This document shows, one piece after another, positions 1-13,300 of a stretch of 64,000 bases of DNA. The notes beneath the pieces were generated by a model. That model saw only the letters and a program-made list of their open reading frames with translations. It did not search any database and was not told where the DNA came from. How positions within the stretch are numbered: the first letter of the stretch is position 1; every line of letters begins with the position of its first letter. Source of the DNA: Urechis unicinctus (Eukaryota; Annelida; Polychaeta; Xenopneusta; Urechidae). The stretch spans positions 2,826,797-2,890,796 of the forward strand of contig CM067357.1 in the NCBI GenBank assembly GCA_034190875.2, given 5' to 3'. Position numbers and translations under genes: made by a program.

Positions 1-215
1 GTGGTTACAACCGAAAGCAATACAGAGCGCCATATTCCTAAGCATCAATCATTGAAAATGTTACCACAAATTCTTTCGCTCGCAACAAGCGCGGTGTAAA
101 CAACATATCATCTGGAGTAAGGCTTGAGGTTCTGTCGTTGCCAAAATGTGCGCACCGTAGTTCATGAATTAATTATGGCCTAATAATTTTCATAAATCAC
201 TCACACCGACCTATA

Positions 216-408
216 TGCGATAGTGGTATAATATGGCACACCAATATTAATGATGCGATAGTGGTATAATATGGCACACCAATATTAATGATGCGATAGT
301 GGTATAATATGGCACACCAATATTAATGATGCAATAGTGGTATAATATGGCACACCAATATTAATGATGCGATAGTGGTATAATATGGCACACCAATATT
401 AATGATGA
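216..408. repeat. 38-bp tandem repeat, five copies
   Basis: Five nearly identical 38-bp units containing GATAGTGGTATAATATGG and ACACCAATATTAATGATG follow one another without gaps. Only single-base changes separate the copies, which suggests recent expansion. No gene is recognised in the first 3.7 kb. Confidence 0.95.
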
Positions 409-897
409 GAGGATCACTTTCAAATGTGGGATATAGATCAGCAATTCAGATTCGTTTTGAAAGCTGCATAAACACTGGATTCGTGAGTGTGTGCGGGGAA
501 GGGGCGGGGTGCATGTGATGTCAGTCATCTGTGATCTGGAGGAGGTATATGACATCAAGCAGTCAAAGAGGCTCCATTTGTAATGATAAAGTGCATATTT
601 TGGGCTTAAATTTTATCTTTTCATCACAGCATATCTCTTCGTATTTTGCCGCACGTTTGGAGGTTCCGTCTGACAAATTCATATTGATGAAAGGTTGAAC
701 CTTCTGCTTATCTTACCCTACTTCCCTTTCCGCACTCTTTTTTTGTATTTCAGATCATTTTTAGCGATATGAATATTTTTTGCAAGCAAACCTATTGAAT
801 TCAATTATAGACGAAAGCAAGCTCATTTTGAAGAAATCTCCTCTGAATGGTCAAGGCGACCATGCCCCAAAATGACATTAGTTATGTAAGTTTATCA

Positions 898-1556
898 GTT
901 GTCCAATCTGTGTCCACACTGCTGATCCTTCTGTGTCCACACTACTGATCCTTCTGTGTCCACATTTCTGATCCTTCTGTGTCCACACTGCTGATCCTAC
1001 TGTGTCCACACTGCTGATCCTTCTGTGTCCACACTGCTGATCCTTCTGTCTACACTGCTGATTCTTCTGTGTCCACACTGCTGATCCTTCTGTGTCCACA
1101 CTGATGATCCTTCTGTGTCCACACTGCTGATCCTTCTGTGTCCACACTGCTGATCCTACGTGTCCACACTGCTGATACTACGTGTCCACACTGCTGATCC
1201 TTCTGTGTCCACACTGCTGATCCTCCTGTGTCCACACTGCTGATCCTTCTGTGTCCACACTACTGATCCTACGTGTCCACACTGCTGATACTACGTGCCC
1301 ACACTGCTGATCCTTCTGTGTCCACACTGCTGATCCTTCTGTGTTCACACTGCTGATCCGTATGTGTCCATACTACTGATCCTACGTGTCCACACTACTG
1401 ATCCTACGTGTCCACACTGCTGATACTACGTGTCCACACTGCTGATCCTTCTGTGTCCACACTGCTGATCCTTCTGTGTTCACACTGCTGATCCGTATGT
1501 GTCCATACTACTGATCCTACGTGTCCACACTACTGATCCTACGTGTCCACACTACT
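898..1556. repeat. About 23-bp minisatellite, roughly 28 copies
   Basis: Units of CTGATCCTTCTGTGTCCACA plus CTG repeat in tandem, with 20-22 bp variants containing CTACGTGTCC. Open frames across it (VDTEGSAVWTQK-type peptides) come from the array itself and are not genes. Confidence 0.95.
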
Positions 1557-1844
1557 GTACTTGCCGTGGCGAGCAGAGTATTCGCTTAACGCTATCATGT
1601 CTGTGTTGAGATATAGGCTCAGTCATGTCGGACAATTTAGCAGGGAGCTTCGTTTCAATATTTGTAATGTTATTTGGGAGGTTTCCAGACGGACTGTTTA
1701 GATATGAATTTAGCATGTACACGAATGGTGTATCTGCTTTACAAGTCAATGGACACGATAGCGTTACGACAAACGTATCTCCTTTGTCGAATGATAGAAA
1801 CTTGCCGAGAAGTAAAACGAAAAGCTTCGGTTCTCGTATGCGTC

Positions 1845-2215
1845 ATGTGTGCATGTCTCTCTGTGTGCATCAAAAGTGGGTGTCTCTGTGCGCATCAAGT
1901 GTGCATTATGTGTGCGTGTCTCTCTGTGTGGATTATGTGTGCGTGTCTCTGTGTGCATCATGTGTGCGTGTCTATGTGTGTGCATCATGTGTGCGTGTCT
2001 CTGTGTGTGCATCATGTGTGCGTGTCTCTGTGTGCATCATGTGTGCGTGTCTCTCTGTGAGCATCATGTGTGCGTGTCTCTGTGCGCAGCATTTGTTGGT
2101 GTCTCTGTGTGCCTCATGTGTGCGTGTCTCTGTGTGCCTCATGTGTGCGTCTCTGTGTGCATCATGTGTGCGTGTCTCTGTGTGCATTATGTGTGCGTAC
2201 GCTCTACTCGCATCA
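1845..2215. repeat. TG-rich minisatellite, about 24-26 bp unit
   Basis: Imperfect units of CATCATGTGTGCGTGTCTC plus TGTGTG are repeated about 14 times. The array reads open in several frames on both strands, giving Cys/Val-rich or His/Thr-rich peptides with no complexity. I read it as non-coding. Confidence 0.9.
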
Positions 2216-3780
2216 CCTCTCAATCTTGGTGCTACTTGTACAACATTTATTGATTTAGACATATGTTTACAAATATTTTGACTGAATTGGTGTCACAAAT
2301 CCAACGTTCAGGAAACACAGTGAGTTCAGATCAACGAAGACGTCAATTTATCAATTGATGAACTTGGCGTACTATGATGACCTTTCGTTGATCATTATCA
2401 TTATCATCATCATCATTATCATCATCATCAAATCATCAAGGTCATCTTCTTAATTATCTACATCATAAAAATCGTCATTATGACCATTATTTTCATAATA
2501 ATCCTTCCATCATGGTAATCTTCATCATCATCTACATCATTACAATCGTCATAATCATCATCATTTTCATCATTAGCAACATATGATTGAATGTTAAATT
2601 TTACCGTGGCCTTATACACTTGAGCTGCGGCTTTTGCTGAATCGTTATAATGACCACTACCACGGGAAGGGAAAGAATGTCATTGTTCAAGCCGCAGCGA
2701 CCATGGAGACAGACAGTATCAAAGCGCCAGTGATTTGTTTAAATGAGAAAACGATAAAGAATTTACAACAACATGTAAGTGGTTAATTGTTCAGAATAGA
2801 ACAACATGGCTACGATACGAACATAATCGACGGAGATATGATGCGTTAACTCTGATTTCACCTCCGCTGTAACGTTTATTCGTTCCGAACCGGAAGTGAC
2901 GTCATCGACAACTGACCCAATTTTTATCAACATCGGACCGATATTTACGAAAGCGATCGAGTTATAATTCAAATTTTCTGTGTAAAATTATTTTATCAGC
3001 TCATCGCGTTTTAAAAACGACAAATATTTTGTTAAACATATCAATTATAAAAGTTTGAAAACAGTCCAGAAAATGTTGTTTTTGAGGATCGGACGATAAT
3101 TGGCTTACCAAGGTAAAAACAATGTGTGGTATGTGCACATTATATATGTGCAACGATAAATAAAATTTAAATTGAAAAAAAACAAAAATTGCGACCTGTA
3201 TCGCGAAACTAAAGGAAGTTATCACACAATTTTACATCGCCACAAACGCGACTGATCAAGATAAGCTTCGCCAAGTTAACAACACAAACCAGACGTGACA
3301 GGGAACTACAAGAGCGGGAGTGAGGCGCCTGAATTAGGTCAAACAACGCCATCTGGTGGCCACTGTTATCAGTGGACGTCACAGCCAATACATCTATAAA
3401 CCACATACGACCCTGTGACGCGTCTACTTCAGCTTATTTCTTCATATAATTACACAACCACAAATGCCTGATAAAGAAACTGCGCACTGCATCGAGTTAC
3501 CCGGATGTCAAGTGGGGTCATGGTCAACAAAAAGACAAATAAAATACCATTTTCATGGCTGTTTTGCTTAGAGATAGTCGTGAGAACGGTCTTCTTTTAG
3601 GCGCTGACTGAAGGGAGAGAGGAGAGCTTGGTGGACTGCATACTCGTAGTGGCCAACTTCGTCTTGTCCTGCCATCTCCGGGGGCAACAGCAGCAGGACC
3701 AGGCCAGGAACTGGTACAGAGCTTTTCGGAACTGCCTGCACAGACCAATCGCTCGTCATTAAGGAAGGGTGGTGAGGGAG
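2216..3780. other. Intergenic; ATC-rich low-complexity stretch, otherwise no gene seen
   Basis: From 2,390 to 2,580 the sequence is an imperfect ATC/ATT trinucleotide tract. The rest, to 3,780, is AT-rich without recognisable coding similarity, tRNA or repeat structure. Confidence 0.6.
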
Positions 3781-3784
3781 CGAG

Positions 3785-4251
<467 letters not shown>

Positions 4252-4330
4252 CGCCGGGTCTTTACAAACAATAGTGTCACTGGTTTGACTCGTATCGTAA
4301 CCAGCAGTATTCGGGGAAAAGACAGGTTGT

Positions 4331-7300
4331 CTAAGAAATGAACCTTAGAAATATCCAGTTCGTTGGTTTGATGTGGAGAATTGCTAGTTTAAAAGCCGTG
4401 TACATTGAGTTAGCTGACCTGGATGCGATGAAGTACAGAATGGGGTTAATGGCCGAGTTAGAGTAGGAGAGAACAAGAAGGTAACGGATGAGGCCGGTCG
4501 CTTCGGTGTTATCCAAAGGGAACGCATCATAGAGCTCGCCTTCGACGTAGGACATCCGATAGGCGGCCCGGAACACGAGACTGGGTCCCCAGCAGACGAC
4601 GAACATCACAACGACAGCGATCAGCATCTTTATTACCTGTTACCATGGAAACAGTGCATCATCATGCATGAAATAATCTGGTCGGTGGGAAATCATTAAG
4701 TAACAGGGGAGATCATTTCTTAGAGGTCGTTGTGGGAACAATTGGCTGTCAACAGAAGAAGCCGGTTACACCGGGTCCATGTTGAGATACTTTCCTGTAT
4801 TCGTTCCGATTGACTTTCTCCTTTTCCGTCTTTTTTCTGATCTTTGTTATTAGTTCTGAAATTAAAAATTATCTACGAGTAAAAGGATTTTTCCAATAAC
4901 AATGATGCATATAATATTTCTAGAATACAAGACCATACATTTCAACTATGTGCACTTTGACATTGCTTATACATTATTCTTTGCCTGGGTATTATTTTAA
5001 ATGGAGACAAATAAACAAAATCAACTTGCAACTACCGGCCACTTAAAAAACTCATCGTCCGCTCTAGACAGGTGAACGTTAAAGACTCGTCCGCTCTAGA
5101 CAGGTGAACGTTAAAGACAGCGGGTTCCATGTATTTTCCATGCACAGGATTTTTCGAGTTAAAGATATTTCTAAATTTAAGGTCAAAAATTATCATACAA
5201 AAAAGAGAAAACGGGGTGTCACAAGGAAGGTTCGTTAGAAACATGTGATCGAATTTTTAAACCAGGGATCAATGCGTTTAAACCTAGCGCTTATTGCAAT
5301 ATTTAAGTTTCTCACTGGTTGAGAAATAAGGCCCAGTGGTTTATTACCTCGCAGAAAAAAAATTGAAACCTTCCCATTGAATTTGCGCTTGGATGAGTTC
5401 ACAGTTGTCAATAAACTTGTTTATGTTTGAGCGACAGAGGGGTGCGGAGGGCTGCTTGCGTGCATTGAGCCTAACACGTACAAGCACAGCAATGCGATGC
5501 CGACCGGCGACGTGGCAAATGGGTATACCTCTACAATACATTAACTTTGCGATTGTAGTTAGACTGCGTCCCAGACTTCAGGGGTTCCGCTACGCTTCTC
5601 GCCCTAGCCTGGCGCGAGTATTGAATATCATTAACATGTAAACAGGGCCCGCGGCCAAGGGGCTAGGGGGACCTTGACTACATTGTGTCTATATTTTTGA
5701 AGCCCTGTCTGTCACCAATGATGATAATATATCTCTGCCACTAAGCTTATCCACATTCCTTTGCTTTACCTCGCCATAACCTTCTTTATCTCTTATGATT
5801 CCATTCTTCTGAGGTCACCAGCTCGAGGCGTGAGCCTTTCTAGAGCCCTGTTATGTATATTGTGCCCTGATTGTGTTGACTTGAATTATGTATATATAGC
5901 AAAATCAATTATCTATCTTTCGGTCATCGAAGAGAGTGTGAGCTATCATTTTCGGGCTGAAGTTATACTTTTGCAGCTCATGCTTTGGCAATTAGCATAT
6001 ATTTATCTTGGCAGGCAACAGGAAATGGCGCGAAAGCAGAAACACTACAGCCGCTTGGCGGCACCAGCATGAGTGTGCCGTTCGTTACACGCCTAGACGC
6101 ATGGGGCGCGCGTGTTACAATTGTCAATTATTTTCAAGCTCACAACAGCGTGAATGCGCAATATTGATTCTGGGATCAAAATAATTGCATTTTATGATGT
6201 TGCGTCTACTTACCAAAGCTTAAGGTTAATTAATAAAAGAAAACGAAATTAGCCAGCGTTTAGTAAGATATGTGTTTTCTTTCTAAACCTCAGTGGCTCC
6301 CGTCAGTGACTCTCGTCAGTGGCTCCCGTCAGTGGCACCATCAGTGGAACACGTCAGCAAAACATGTCAGTAGAACACGTCAGTGAAACACGTCAGTGGA
6401 ACACGTCAGCAAAACATGTCAGTAGAACACGTCAGTGAAACACGTCAGTGGAACACGTAAGTGGAACACGTCAGTGAAACACGTCAGTGGAACACGTCAG
6501 TGGAGCGCGTCAGTGAAACAGGTCAGTGACCAAGTCAGCGTGACGCGTCAGTGGAACGCGTCGGTGGAACGCGTGTGCGGGACACGTCAGTGGAACAGGT
6601 CAGCGTCAACTTAAATTCATCCAAGCAGACATCATTTTTGCGATACCCTGATGATATATGATGCGTGAAATACCTCCATGGCTGATCAGCTACTTATATT
6701 GAGCACTATGATGTTGCTATCATAACGGCTTGATGATCAAGTGATTTCGCCAATATGTGAAGACGTACTACGCGAGTCATTCCAAAATGTCAGCCTCCAA
6801 GCAGGCACAAGTTATCGGTCTACATTAATACGATCAGCTTAGTTATTGAACAAAAACCAATCTTCCTACCAAGACATAGCAGAAGTTATTGTCAGTTGTT
6901 TGAAGTAAGGCTTTGGTACCCGTTAAGTTACTGGTATTTTCTAGACTCATCCAACATAACATGTTTTCTTTTGATCCTGGATATGTTTTTATCAATTGGA
7001 TTCCATCACCTGTCGACCCTCATGAGGGATGTTGGCTCTGTGCGGCCCTCTCCATCGCGAACTTACACCTCACTAACGAGCTTCCTCTGCGGCCCTCTCC
7101 ATCGCGAACTTATACCTCACTAACGAGCTTCCTCTGCGGCCCTCTCTTTAGCGGACTTATCCCTCACTAACGAGCTTCCTCTGCGGCCCTCTCTTTAGCG
7201 GACTTATCCCTCACTAACGAGCTTCCTCTGCAGCCCTCTCTTTAGCGGACTTATCCCTCACTAACGAGCTTCCTCTGCGGCCCTCTCTTTCGCAAACTTA

Positions 7301-10300
7301 TCCCTCACTAACGAGCTTCCTCTGCGGCCCTCTCCATAGCGGACTTATCCCTCACTAACGAGCTTCCTCTGCGGCCCTCTCTTTAGCGGACTTATCCCTC
7401 ACTAACGAGCTTCCTCTGCGGCCCTCTCCATCGCAAACTTATCCCTCACTAACGAGTTTCCTCTGCGGCCCTCTCTTTAGCGGACTTATCCCTCACTAAC
7501 GAGCTTCCTCTGCGGCCCTCTCTTTAGCGGACTTATCCTTCACTAACGAGCTTCCTCTGCGGCCCTCTCTTTAGCGGACTTATCCCTCACTAACGAGCTT
7601 CCTCTCTGCGGCCCTAACGAGCTCTCTGCGGCCCTTAGCGGACTTATCCCTCACTAACGAGCTTCCTCTGCGGCCCTCTCCATCGAAACTTATCCCTCAC
7701 TAACGAGTTTCCTCTGCGGCCCTCTCTTTAGCGGACTTATCCCTCACTAACGAGCTTCCTCTGCGGCCCTCTCTTTAGCGGACTTATCCCTCACTAACGA
7801 GCTTCCTCTGCGGCCCTCTCCATCGCGAACTTATCTCTCACTAACGAGCTTCCTCTGCGGCCCTCTCCATCGCGAAATTATCCCTTACTAACGAGCTTCC
7901 TCTGCGGCCCTCTCTTTAGCGGACTTACTCCTTACTAACGAGCTTCCTCTGTGACCCTCTCTTTAGCGGACTTACTCCTTACTAACGACCTTCCTCTGTG
8001 GCCCTCTCTTTAGCGGACTTACCCCTTACTAACGAGCTTCCTCTGTGGCCCTCTCTTTAGCGGACTTACCCTTTACTAACGATCTTCTTCTGCATGACCA
8101 TACTGCGATACAGCGCCATTCCTATGAGGGTGTAGAGGACTCCCATGACGAGTGAGGGCAGAAAGAAGAAGACTATAGCTGCGTAGAGCGATATGTAGCC
8201 CGACGTCATTGACCATTCGATGGAACACGACTCTTTGATATCTGTTTTCTGTCACGTTTCCAAAAAGATCGGCTACAATGCATTACTGAATGTCTGAAGA
8301 TTCCATTCAATTATCGACAAGGTTGTCCAATGAATGGGTCAACTAACCGTCATAAAAGCTGTGGGAACGCAAACGACGGCGGACGCGATCCACAAGCCCA
8401 CGGCGATCATCTGCGCGCGTCCATAAGTCACAAGGCCCTGAGCTTTCATTGGCTGACAGATGACGAGGTATCTAAGAACGTATGGAAACAAGCAATACTA
8501 ACCATCGAAATTTACATTCCAGCAGTTGATGGTCCCAATAGGTTCGTCTTGTATCTATTTCATAGCTTTCTTGTCAAAAAAACTCACCTCTCTGCGCTCA
8601 TCGCGGTTAATGTGAAGATGGATGCGGACATGTTCAAATAATACACATACTTGAACACGTAACACGTGACGACTTTTAAGTCCCACCTTCTATGATATGC
8701 TAAGTATATCTGCATAGAAAAGATGCATAATGCATTTCACTACAATCTGTGAAACTTCCATTCTGATTTGTTTTAATACATATGCTCATGACATAATATT
8801 CGTCAGAGCATATATCACTATTTTCTCCAAAATGGCCCCTTGCTTTCTGTTCCCCTCGTCTGCAACCGAGACACTGCAGGTTACAGCACTAAGAGAGACA
8901 ATGATTTGGCCACCAGAATCCTTTAAGCCATCCCTATACTCACTAATGTTTCCTTCCATGGATTTGTAATCAACGCAACGAAGCGCCATTATAGCTCACT
9001 CACACATCATACGCGACCGGAAGTCGAGCGAAGAGTTTGGCCTTGCTCAGGGGCAAACAATTTCTCAAGCGCTGGTTGGTCGCTCTAGTTAAGAACGAAC
9101 ACAGGATACCTGCGCTCCGTTCATCGACTTCCGTTCCCGGTGTTTTCGCATAAAAAAATTACATTAAATTCACTATCCACCTCAACCAATTAGCGCTCGC
9201 AAAATATTTAACCTCGACACAAGTTATCTTGTAGGATGCCTAATCTTTGTCCCCCTTGCAGAAAGGATCGCTCGAGATAACTACAAGTCCGCCTCATGAC
9301 GGGAACGCTGTGAGATACAGGTAGCCATTGCTACAACCACTGTGATACAGGCGCTCGGTTACCGAATTCACGCTTCCGATCCGCTAGGCCTGTTTAGATG
9401 TAGCGGCTCGGCGCTCGGAAGCTTGATATCTGGAACCGAGCTCCCGTGCGTTATATCAGAGAACTTATAGTTACGCCAAGAGGGTTCACTTTGACTAGTG
9501 ACGATTATTCAAATGAGTGAAATACATGCGCTATCATAAAATCAACAAAAGCGAGACCGTTGAACCAATGTCTCAGGGATATGCCCCTTAAGTCTTCTGA
9601 TTGGTCGAGGCGACCACGCCCCCGAATAGTTAAGAAAATTCCAGGTTATTCTGAAAGACACTTTGACAAAGCAGCGCGCTTTTCACAGGTGGCATATTCA
9701 TCTATTTTGTCGGGCGGAGTCGCGAGTGAGCCCTCTTGGCGTAGCTTAACTCATTGGTTGTGTGACAGAAATACTGACCTCCACTGGGCAGTTGAAAACA
9801 GAGACCAAGAGATCGGCGACTGCAAGACTTGTTATCATTATGTTGACAACTGACCGCTTCGGCATGAATTTGTGAACCAACACCAAAACCAGAGAGTTTC
9901 CTGAAAACAAACGCTACGTTTGGCTTGGATAACCACGCATTAATCCGGAGATGATATCTAAATTTATGAGAAATGAATTTGAATAAAATGATCAATCGCC
10001 AAAATAGCCAATATTCACGTGGACCTGAAATGGAAGTAGAAAGTGAACTTGCCGAGTTATCCACCACATTAAAAAGTGAACTTACCGAGAACCCCATGTC
10101 GAATACGTAATGAATGGAAGACACAAACGACGTTGTAGGGCCGAAAAAGGAGAAATATACTTAATTCTTCTTAAGACAGGACAACTTCTTTATTTATCAA
10201 AGTGACCGAAAAGGATGATATATCATTATGGTTGGTGATCTTGCTCTGTCGTGAGCGTGTGTTCACTTCCTTATATATCCCGTTTCTTTTGGAGGCTGCC

Positions 10301-13300
10301 CCCCATCGGCGAATGCTATTGGCTGAGAGGCTTCTAGCAGGTACACCAATGAGGTTGCCCCATAATGAGGTACTTAAGTTGGGGCTAAGGAATAACTGAC
10401 GGGTAACTGGCGGGCCAGGAGCTTTAAGGTAGAGAGGGTAAAATTGAGTAAAACTGCTTACGACATCTCCCACCCCTTTAAGGTGAATGAATATCCATTT
10501 AATGCCAACGTGTAAGAATTTAACTCTCATGCCTAATTTGAGAATGGTTTATGAAAGAATTTCAGTAGAATTTCGCCTTATAAGGTGAACTTACCGTGTA
10601 CTCCACCACAGTAGAAAACGACTTACGAAGTACCCCAACCACAGTATAAAACCTACGGAGTACCCCCACCATAGTAGAAAACGGCTTACCGAGTTCCCCA
10701 CCGCAGTAGAAAGGGGTTAACGGAGTACCCCACCACAGTAGAAAATGGCTAACCAAAAACCCCAACCACAGTAGAAAATGGCTAACCAAAAACCCCCAGC
10801 ACAGTAGAAAATGGCTAACCAAAAACCCCAACCACAGTAGAAAATGGCTAACCAAAAACCCCAACCACAGTAGAAAATGGCTAACCAAAAACCCCCACCA
10901 CAGTAGAAAACGGCTTGCAGAGTACCCCACCACAGTAGAAAACGGCTTACCGAATACCCCACCACATTAGAAAACGGCTTACCGAATACCCCAACCACAG
11001 TATAAAACGGCTTATACCCTAACAGTAGTAAAAAACGGCTTACCCCCACCACAGTATAAAACGGCTTACCGAGTACCCCACCACAGTAGAAAACGGCTTA
11101 CCGAGTACCCCCACCACAGTAGAAAACGTCTTACCGAGTACCACACCACAGTAGAAAACGGCTTACCGAATACCCCAACCACAGTAGAAAACGGGCTCAC
11201 CGAGTACCTCACCACAGTAGAAAACGGCTTACCGAATACTCCCGTCACAGTAGAAAACGGCTTACCGAATACTTCCGTCACAGTAGAAAACGGCTTACCG
11301 AATACTCCCGTCACAGTAGAAAACGGCTTACCGAATACTTCCGTCACAGTAGAAAACGGCTTACCGAATACTCCCGCCACAGTCATCACAGAAAACGGGA
11401 TGATGTAGTGCCAGTTAGCCAGCTTGTACGCCGCATCTTCTATCTCTTTCAACTTCCTGAAGATGGCATCCCTAATTTCTATTTCCCAAGGCTCGGCTGC
11501 CCGAAAATAACAGTAAAAATAACAGACACAGAACATCATCCGGCCATTGGTGCCCTGGAACATGGGTGTGCACTCTTCACCGTATGTGTAGTTAACTCGT
11601 AGGCGCCAGTAGGCCTCGATGTCGGCTAGTGAAGGGGGCGGGGTGGCAGTCGATGCCAAGTTATCGTCCATGGTGGTAAGACTGTCATTGGACGGCTCGT
11701 GTGAGTGACCGGCCGCAACCAGTAACACTATAGCATCGACAGAAAAGCCCAATAATGATTGATGGTCAACAAAATCTCACTCCAATGTATTGATGCATAT
11801 ACAACAGATGACATTCGGCCCAAAGTGTTTGTGATATGAAAAAAGTAATTAAAAGGCTATATTTACAAATCTTAACAAAAATCTTGGACGGCTTTTCAAT
11901 AACAGTCTAAACAATTAACAATACATTAAACAGCAGTTGACGCTGAGGGGCTGAATATTCCGCTGTTTTAATTGGCGATATGCCCATTTGACAGTTCGTC
12001 TGTAACTTTTCGAGTGGCATGCTGTACTGGTCGCAAGTTGCAAAACTTGAATAGTGTAGGAATCACCCATACGCAAAACCTACAGCCAATAGTAGTCAGA
12101 TAGAAACAAAGTTAACTTTACCTGATAGCTTAGTTTTTTTGTTATGTGCAGTTTTCCCAAGCGTCCCAGGTCAAATATTTATGGTTGCCAAAATGTGTAA
12201 AGTTAATTAATTGGTCAATTATCGTCCGATTGTAAAACGAGTTTATACTCCCTGGTAGCTGGAATCAATTGCACACTTTGGTTATCCACATGCTCTATTG
12301 ATAGCGACACCCCAATCGGACACCGTGTTTCTCGCTTGGGACCCCCAATCGGACACCGTGTTTCTCGTATTGGATGCCCCAATCAGACACCGTGTTTCTC
12401 GAATGGGACGCTCGAATGGGACGCCCAATCAGACACCGTGCTTCTCGCTTGGGACGCCCAATCAGACACTGTGTTTCTCAGATGGGACGCCCAATCAGAC
12501 ACTGTGTTTCTCGAATGGGACGCCCCAATTAGACACCGTGTTTCTCGCTTGGGACGCCCCAATCGGACACCGTGTTTCTCGCTTTGGACGCCCAATCGGA
12601 CACTGTGTTTTTCGCTTTGGACGCCCAATCAGACACCGTGTTTCTCGGATGGGACGCCCCAATCGGACAACGTGTTTCTCGGATGGAACACCCCAATGAA
12701 CACTGCAGCCTGGTACAAGACCTAATTACCAATGAATACCACAGCCTGGTACCAGACCTAATTACCAATGAATACCACAGGCCGGCACCAGACCTAATTA
12801 CCAATGAATACCGCAGCCTGGTACCGGACCTAATTACCAATGAGTACCGCAGCCTGGTACCAAACCTGATCAACAATGAATACCGCAGCCTGGTACCAGT
12901 CCTAATTACCAGCGAATACCGCAGCCAAGTACCAGACCTTATCACCAGCGAATACCGCAGCCTAGTACCAGACCTAATTACCAGCGAATACCGCAGCCCG
13001 GTAGTGGACCTGATTATCAATGAATATCATAGCCTGGCATCAGGCGATGATGACAGAATGAATGTGGCGAGATAATCGGAAGCTGATTTATTGCCGTTTC
13101 GCAAAGCAAATGGAAATGATTAAACTTTCAATAAGTGAATAAGATTTGCATGCAAAGCTTGAGCTTTTTAAGGATCGTTGATCGTACCTGCTTCACTGGC
13201 AGGGCTCATTGATATTCCAGCTGAAACCCATGCTTTGATCCGAGGCGCTGTAACCCGAGTAACCGATGCTTATTGTATCTTTGAATGTTTATTTGTTATC

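Larger units (their letters stand above)
4640..7029. other. GPCR intron sequence; two small repeats, no coding similarity
   Basis: The 5' part of the intron before the TM6 exon, apart from the arrays, holds a perfect 31-bp duplication at 5,055-5,117 (containing GCTCTAGACAGGTGAACG) and a 12-13-bp array at 6,293-6,605. A third-loop exon for the receptor would be expected here but was not identified. Confidence 0.5.

Noticed and set aside
898-1556. Possible CRISPR array
   Set aside because: The repeats are contiguous with no unique spacers, and the context is an animal genome. The same applies to the other tandem arrays.
9702-10530. Minus-strand frames at 9.7-10.1 and 10.17-10.53 kb as the missing TM2 exon of the GPCR
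   Set aside because: They lack the conserved TM2 pattern and a fitting splice phase; part overlaps a dispersed repeat.
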